The notes under the pieces were generated by a model. It searched no databases. It was not told the DNA's origin and saw only the letters and a program-made list of their open reading frames with translations. From positions 1 through 25,580 of the forward strand of contig PCVQ01000010.1 in NCBI GenBank assembly GCA_002796025.1: a DNA stretch of 25,580 nt, in the 5' to 3' direction. Every line of letters begins with the position of its first letter. The first letter of the stretch is position 1. A program made the position numbers and the translations under genes. Below, piece by piece: positions 24,101-25,580 of the stretch. Source of the stretch: Candidatus Peregrinibacteria bacterium CG11_big_fil_rev_8_21_14_0_20_46_8. Its GTDB lineage: Bacteria; Patescibacteriota; Gracilibacteria; UBA1369; UM-FILTER-53-11.

Positions 24101-25580
24101 TAAGATTATTAAAAGAGTTTGCTCCTGTGTGCGCGGAATTAAGCGTCTGATCGGTGCCGTCAAAAATGACGGTGCTTGTGCTTTTGGTAAATGCGCCGCT
24201 AGAGCGCGTCCAGTTGCCTGCGACATTAATAGTATAAGAGCTGGCATCGAGTGTGCCTCCTGCAATGGTAAGATTGCCATTCACATCTAAATTCCCCGTG
24301 AGCGTCATTGTGCCCGACGGGAAATTCACATTATCAAAAACGCCGCTTAGATTTTTAGCGCCAATAAGATGAACCGTTGTATCGTATGTCGAAGTATCGA
24401 CAGTTCCCGCGGTATAGGTCCAGCCATTGTCGGCGCGCAGCGTATTATTGCTGCCGTCGCCAAGGGTAAGTGTGCCGCTTGCTTTGTTAATAACAATTGC
24501 CGGTAATTTGCCGGTTGTTGAGTTTGCATTACCGGAGAATATTTGATCGCCGGTTCCGTTAACAGTGAGCGTACCACCAGTACCACCGCTGCCATCGTAT
24601 CCTGAACCTTGAAAAATGTTTCCGCCAGCATAGATGCTGCCCTGGAAAGATCCATTTGTTAGTGTTAGCGTGTTTGTGACCGTGGGATTATCACCTGCCG
24701 AAATCTGCATGATATAGCTATGATTGAGAGTGAGATTATAGAAGTTATCTGTGGTGCCGTTCATATTCCATGTGAAGTTGCCACCACAACAGTTATCACC
24801 AACCGTGACGGTACCGTTGTTGTGAACGAAATTTCCCGAAGCACCTTCTGTGAAGTTCCAGTTGAGTTTGAGGTTTCCTGTGGTGGAGGTGAAGGTACCG
24901 TTGGTGAGGGTGAAGTCGCTTGCCATGTAGATTTCACCTGAGCCGCCGGAGAAAGTAGCTGAAGAGGCGCCGCCTTGGGTGAAGGTGGAGTTCATGGTGA
25001 CGGTACCGGAGCCTGTGGTGAAGACAGCGCTGTTGTCGAGGGTGACGGCACCGGTGAAGGTGACTGCGGCATCGCCCGTGGTGAAGTTGCCGCCATCGAT
25101 GTCGACCGTGGTGGTCACTGTAGTTGGAATATTGCTGAGGTTGATGGTACCTGCATCGAGATTGATGGAGTTGATCGTTGTGGTTGCAGCGTTGAGAGAT
25201 GGCGCGCTGATGGTGACGTTTGCGGCATTGAGGGTGAGGTTCGGAAGTTTTGCACCGTTGGCAACATCGAAGGTATATGCACCTGTACCGGTGATTTCGA
25301 TATTGCCTGTTCCTCCATCGTATCCGGCACCAATGGTGACACCGCTGTTGCCTGCGAATTCTGCGTCATCGACATTCACGAGGATTTTTCCTGTTCCGCC
25401 GAGATTACCATTTGTTAAATTGAGCTGGCGTTTGACGGTGAGGGTATCACCTGCCGAAATCTGCATGATATAGCTATGATTGAGAGTGAGATTATAGAAG
25501 TTATCTGTGGTGCCGTTCATGTTCCATGTGAAGTTGCCACCACAACAGTTATCACCAACCGTGACGGTACCGTTGTTGTG
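18174..25580 (-). CDS. Giant repeat-containing surface protein (adhesin-like), 5' end outside window
   Basis: At least 2468 aa; the frame is open to the right edge, so the true start and any signal peptide lie beyond it (the first Met in the window, at 25520, is inside a repeat). Numbering from that Met: 1-560 Asn/Thr/Gly-rich beta-strand repeats of beta-helix character; 570-685 FN3-like; 738-850 DUF2341 with a jellyroll lectin-like region to about 1030; a further beta region to 1160; five Calx-beta-type domains (about 1162-1757), two with a DDD linker; a CARDB-like domain (1767-1880); a Lys/Glu/Pro linker and charged helical region; two thrombospondin-type-3-like calcium motifs (DVNNNGIFDGLE at 2047, DSNNDGISDE at 2135); an Ig-like region; and a single membrane helix (2421-2441) with the tail SRKKPVQ. 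No LPxTG or PEP-CTERM signal. Probably cell-surface and attached by its C-terminus. Confidence 0.9.
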   Translation of the reverse strand, partial: HNNGTVTVGDNCCGGNFTWNMNGTTDNFYNLTLNHSYIMQISAGDTLTVKRQLNLTNGNLGGTGKILVNVDDAEFAGNSGVTIGAGYDGGTGNIEITGTGAYTFDVANGAKLPNLTLNAANVTISAPSLNAATTTINSINLDAGTINLSNIPTTVTTTVDIDGGNFTTGDAAVTFTGAVTLDNSAVFTTGSGTVTMNSTFTQGGASSATFSGGSGEIYMASDFTLTNGTFTSTTGNLKLNWNFTEGASGNFVHNNGTVTVGDNCCGGNFTWNMNGTTDNFYNLTLNHSYIMQISAGDNPTVTNTLTLTNGSFQGSIYAGGNIFQGSGYDGSGGTGGTLTVNGTGDQIFSGNANSTTGKLPAIVINKASGTLTLGDGSNNTLRADNGWTYTAGTVDTSTYDTTVHLIGAKNLSGVFDNVNFPSGTMTLTGNLDVNGNLTIAGGTLDASSYTINVAGNWTRSSGAFTKSTSTVIFDGTDQTLNSAHTGANSFNNLTITRASGTPTFSFQNGVEQEVTGTLTITGAGAASLLNLRSTSDGSQWNIDAQGTRSINYLNVKDSNNVHATAMACGACVDASPGATNTNWTFPAAAAQPSITAPPANSFNQSTNPTLTSSTLSPADSGHLSSDWKITTDSDGNNVVWSKTGDTTNLTSIVVNTTNGTFAGALAGQTELAAGTTYYAFAKHTNVTGASSFSAAQTFKTTDTAISTTQTWSFNDDVSNYTYDNTKIEVNAGANSLARLKDLGGGTYTASGGPAGTTKRKSVTVTEQSGSTLTNHQVKITVAYDADMQADFDDIRFTDSDGSTLLDHWLESKTDSDTADFWVEIPTLTASQARTIYVYYGNSDSSSASNGPNTFPFIDDFNDNSFNTSLWTDSATTAATETGGKLNITNGSVYTDATVVNTPQNYIFETKVNFSSLSPQYSGGIMISDAQSIAGSNANSNALAMILTEPATPRVTYWGANGSAASYNLASNLAGGSANTGTDYVLGYEFRSSSNISYFIKNSSYVDIDRNNVNGTWNVPAYLFLGYFQGTLSDNADAADAAYDWVRVRKYAATQPSVGAAGAEQNVGDYDTVKILPAAAGSHPNYAQLGTFTETLGGGNAGSVSYQVSNNGTDWYYHDGANWSAVTTDETDNNTAAEVNNYLPQFATDIGAGDFYFKAFLISDGAQQVELDSIAITYLPQAMVTLTATPTTISENGGTATITATLSKSIASDVTVTLTPSGTATNDTDYSLSSTSITITAGNTTGSVTLTGSDDTIDEDSETVILDITSVTNGQEDGVQQVTVNLTDDDDPPELSINNVAILEGSSGTQNANFTVTLAAASSRTITVDYATRDGSAFTSNNDYTNTSGTLTISAGSTSGSITVPIVSDTTHETDENFYLTLSNPTNATLNGVIEGIGTITNDDGVASADSSPPPGPQIKSISSSVNTLYERDGKRIATGGLQALIPWHKKFIAKAQAAADEPITGNAIITVTLTEEPTQEVKYGISISGSAEKGFDFTLSTSQITFAAGETEQTFTVTIIDDEKNEFDETATFTVGGVAKSSLTLIDDDPEPLITIEDITAPEGNSGTANVLIPVKLSATSGKTVRATITSSNGTATAGIDYSPVDTVVEFAGGEREKNIAVAIRGDTLMEENETVTFTLSDIENAQAKAEPAILTIENDDALPTAILLEPEQSELQEDENIDIVVELSEISSLQTEFTLTTYGTALTDVDFHLESNTIKIPAGELRGSTKLLIHNDDIQEAAEDIIIEISESTNAKVGAQYQQTVTILANAGIVENRPPSSQDTPDLEMITVTTRPLRAVTAGTEIIMRAYQQNNGPGVSENTYSTVTIRNTEGIVVATITDNNGIWPPSIPDTATFRWTPSKSGVYTYEFCVDRIGAFQENNPENNCITYPHPNVYSNPRHAPKAVTVVEEQSQNEKKPKEDRKDEDLSSPIEPKEAIEPPDFAPPSELKSPTGVPRTVRNAADLKQAENTLSVDLESLTEEEIIRSVFLDERPFSLDNTTPLPNEEEQKIIETVKTKAVQRVTEEITREQVRRQELDTVNRELETFIDAPTITTETPVQKRLRDVNNNGIFDGLESDLNQDPTQPDQLDVAFEGDLEVLKTRLITYEVMTRDESEEYITEIKERVRTKRRIKMIRTIATQRYGLKISTNTQDSNNDGISDEVAVTLGLDPVSVGQENEPLTPGEKIIYGQFERVDARTPCTMNLGYGEQLSVNGFTVLGACIYNGPYTLFLIDAAGNAKSFGTKIAENNKLVFTVPKGAIDAGFYLAQIRRAPAHIGTTATLIAQQPTLSSAATLIELIPDNTLKIKEPIARSIGVSGQSLIELTPSQVKNIIVSIDEATGRVKVAGEADIDATVIGTFESAVYSAALFANTENGYFEVVSPQPLERGKHQVVLYAKRPLQNSQSVPTVLEFELKKGQTNLLRSSAEQGEETSENSNLIYIVIGIGIISVAILFGIGLSRKKPVQ
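24689..24824 (-). repeat. Direct repeat copy 1 inside the giant surface protein gene
   Basis: These 136 nt match 25445-25580 with a single mismatch (A at 24765 against G at 25521). They encode the stretch from HNNGTVTVGDNCCGGN through NHSYIMQISAG. The surrounding sequence is only loosely similar, so the identity stands out. Confidence 0.93.
25445..25580 (-). repeat. Direct repeat copy 2, cut by the window edge
   Basis: Second copy, 756 nt (252 codons) from the first and in the same frame. It may continue past the window end, and further copies may exist beyond. Confidence 0.93.

Noticed and set aside
24975..25473. Two overlapping plus-strand open frames opposite the surface protein gene
   Set aside because: Low-complexity antisense of a Thr/Asn/Gly-rich repeat gene, with no homology or start signals.
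18174..25520. Treating the Met at 25520 as the start of the giant protein
   Set aside because: The 20 codons upstream to the window edge are open and repeat the internal sequence around 24765-24824, so this Met is internal and the gene continues beyond the window.

Overview
The window looks like chromosomal DNA of an uncultivated, reduced-genome bacterium. My best guess is a member of the Candidate Phyla Radiation (Patescibacteria), perhaps near Peregrinibacteria. This rests on inference: almost no gene has a Shine-Dalgarno sequence, several genes appear to be read from leaderless transcripts, metabolic genes alternate with unrecognised secreted proteins, and a giant Calx-beta/DUF2341 surface protein is present. 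The standard code (TGA = stop) is in use. GC content is moderate. No tRNA, rRNA, CRISPR array or complete insertion sequence was seen, and no gene-free stretch exceeds about 300 bases.

Left part (1-10434): genes for de novo UMP synthesis are scattered along the + strand as pyrB, pyrC, pyrD, pyrK, pyrE and pyrF. Together they cover every step from carbamoyl phosphate to UMP; carbamoyl phosphate synthase is absent. Other genes sit between them: an unknown 334-aa protein, an AlaX-like protein that has lost all four expected zinc ligands, an orphan zinc-ribbon/HTH protein resembling IS1 InsA, a small Cys-containing exported-looking protein, a VapBC-type toxin-antitoxin pair between pyrK and pyrE, and an S-layer-homology protein overlapping the end of pyrF. 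The space before pyrC holds a candidate structured RNA on the minus strand, with its own promoter and terminator.

Middle part (10436-14030): two putative lipoproteins on the minus strand behind a strong promoter, a divergent AAA ATPase/DUF4143 protein, then a CcdA-like membrane thiol transporter paired with a thioredoxin-fold lipoprotein, which together would pass reducing equivalents to the outside of the membrane.

Right part (14071-25580): a tightly packed minus-strand run of giant adhesin-like protein, trmD, Ca2+-type P-type ATPase and rsmA, with spacings of 6 nt, 6 nt and a 20-nt overlap. The adhesin runs off the right edge. It contains N-terminal repeats (including a 136-nt near-identical duplication 756 nt apart), an FN3-like region, DUF2341, five Calx-beta-type domains, a CARDB-like domain, two thrombospondin-type-3-like calcium motifs and a C-terminal membrane anchor.

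Most interesting points: the zinc-less AlaX homologue, the candidate RNA upstream of pyrC, the repeated -10-to-ATG spacing that indicates leaderless transcription, and the linkage of a calcium-binding-type adhesin to a Ca2+ pump and two RNA methyltransferases.
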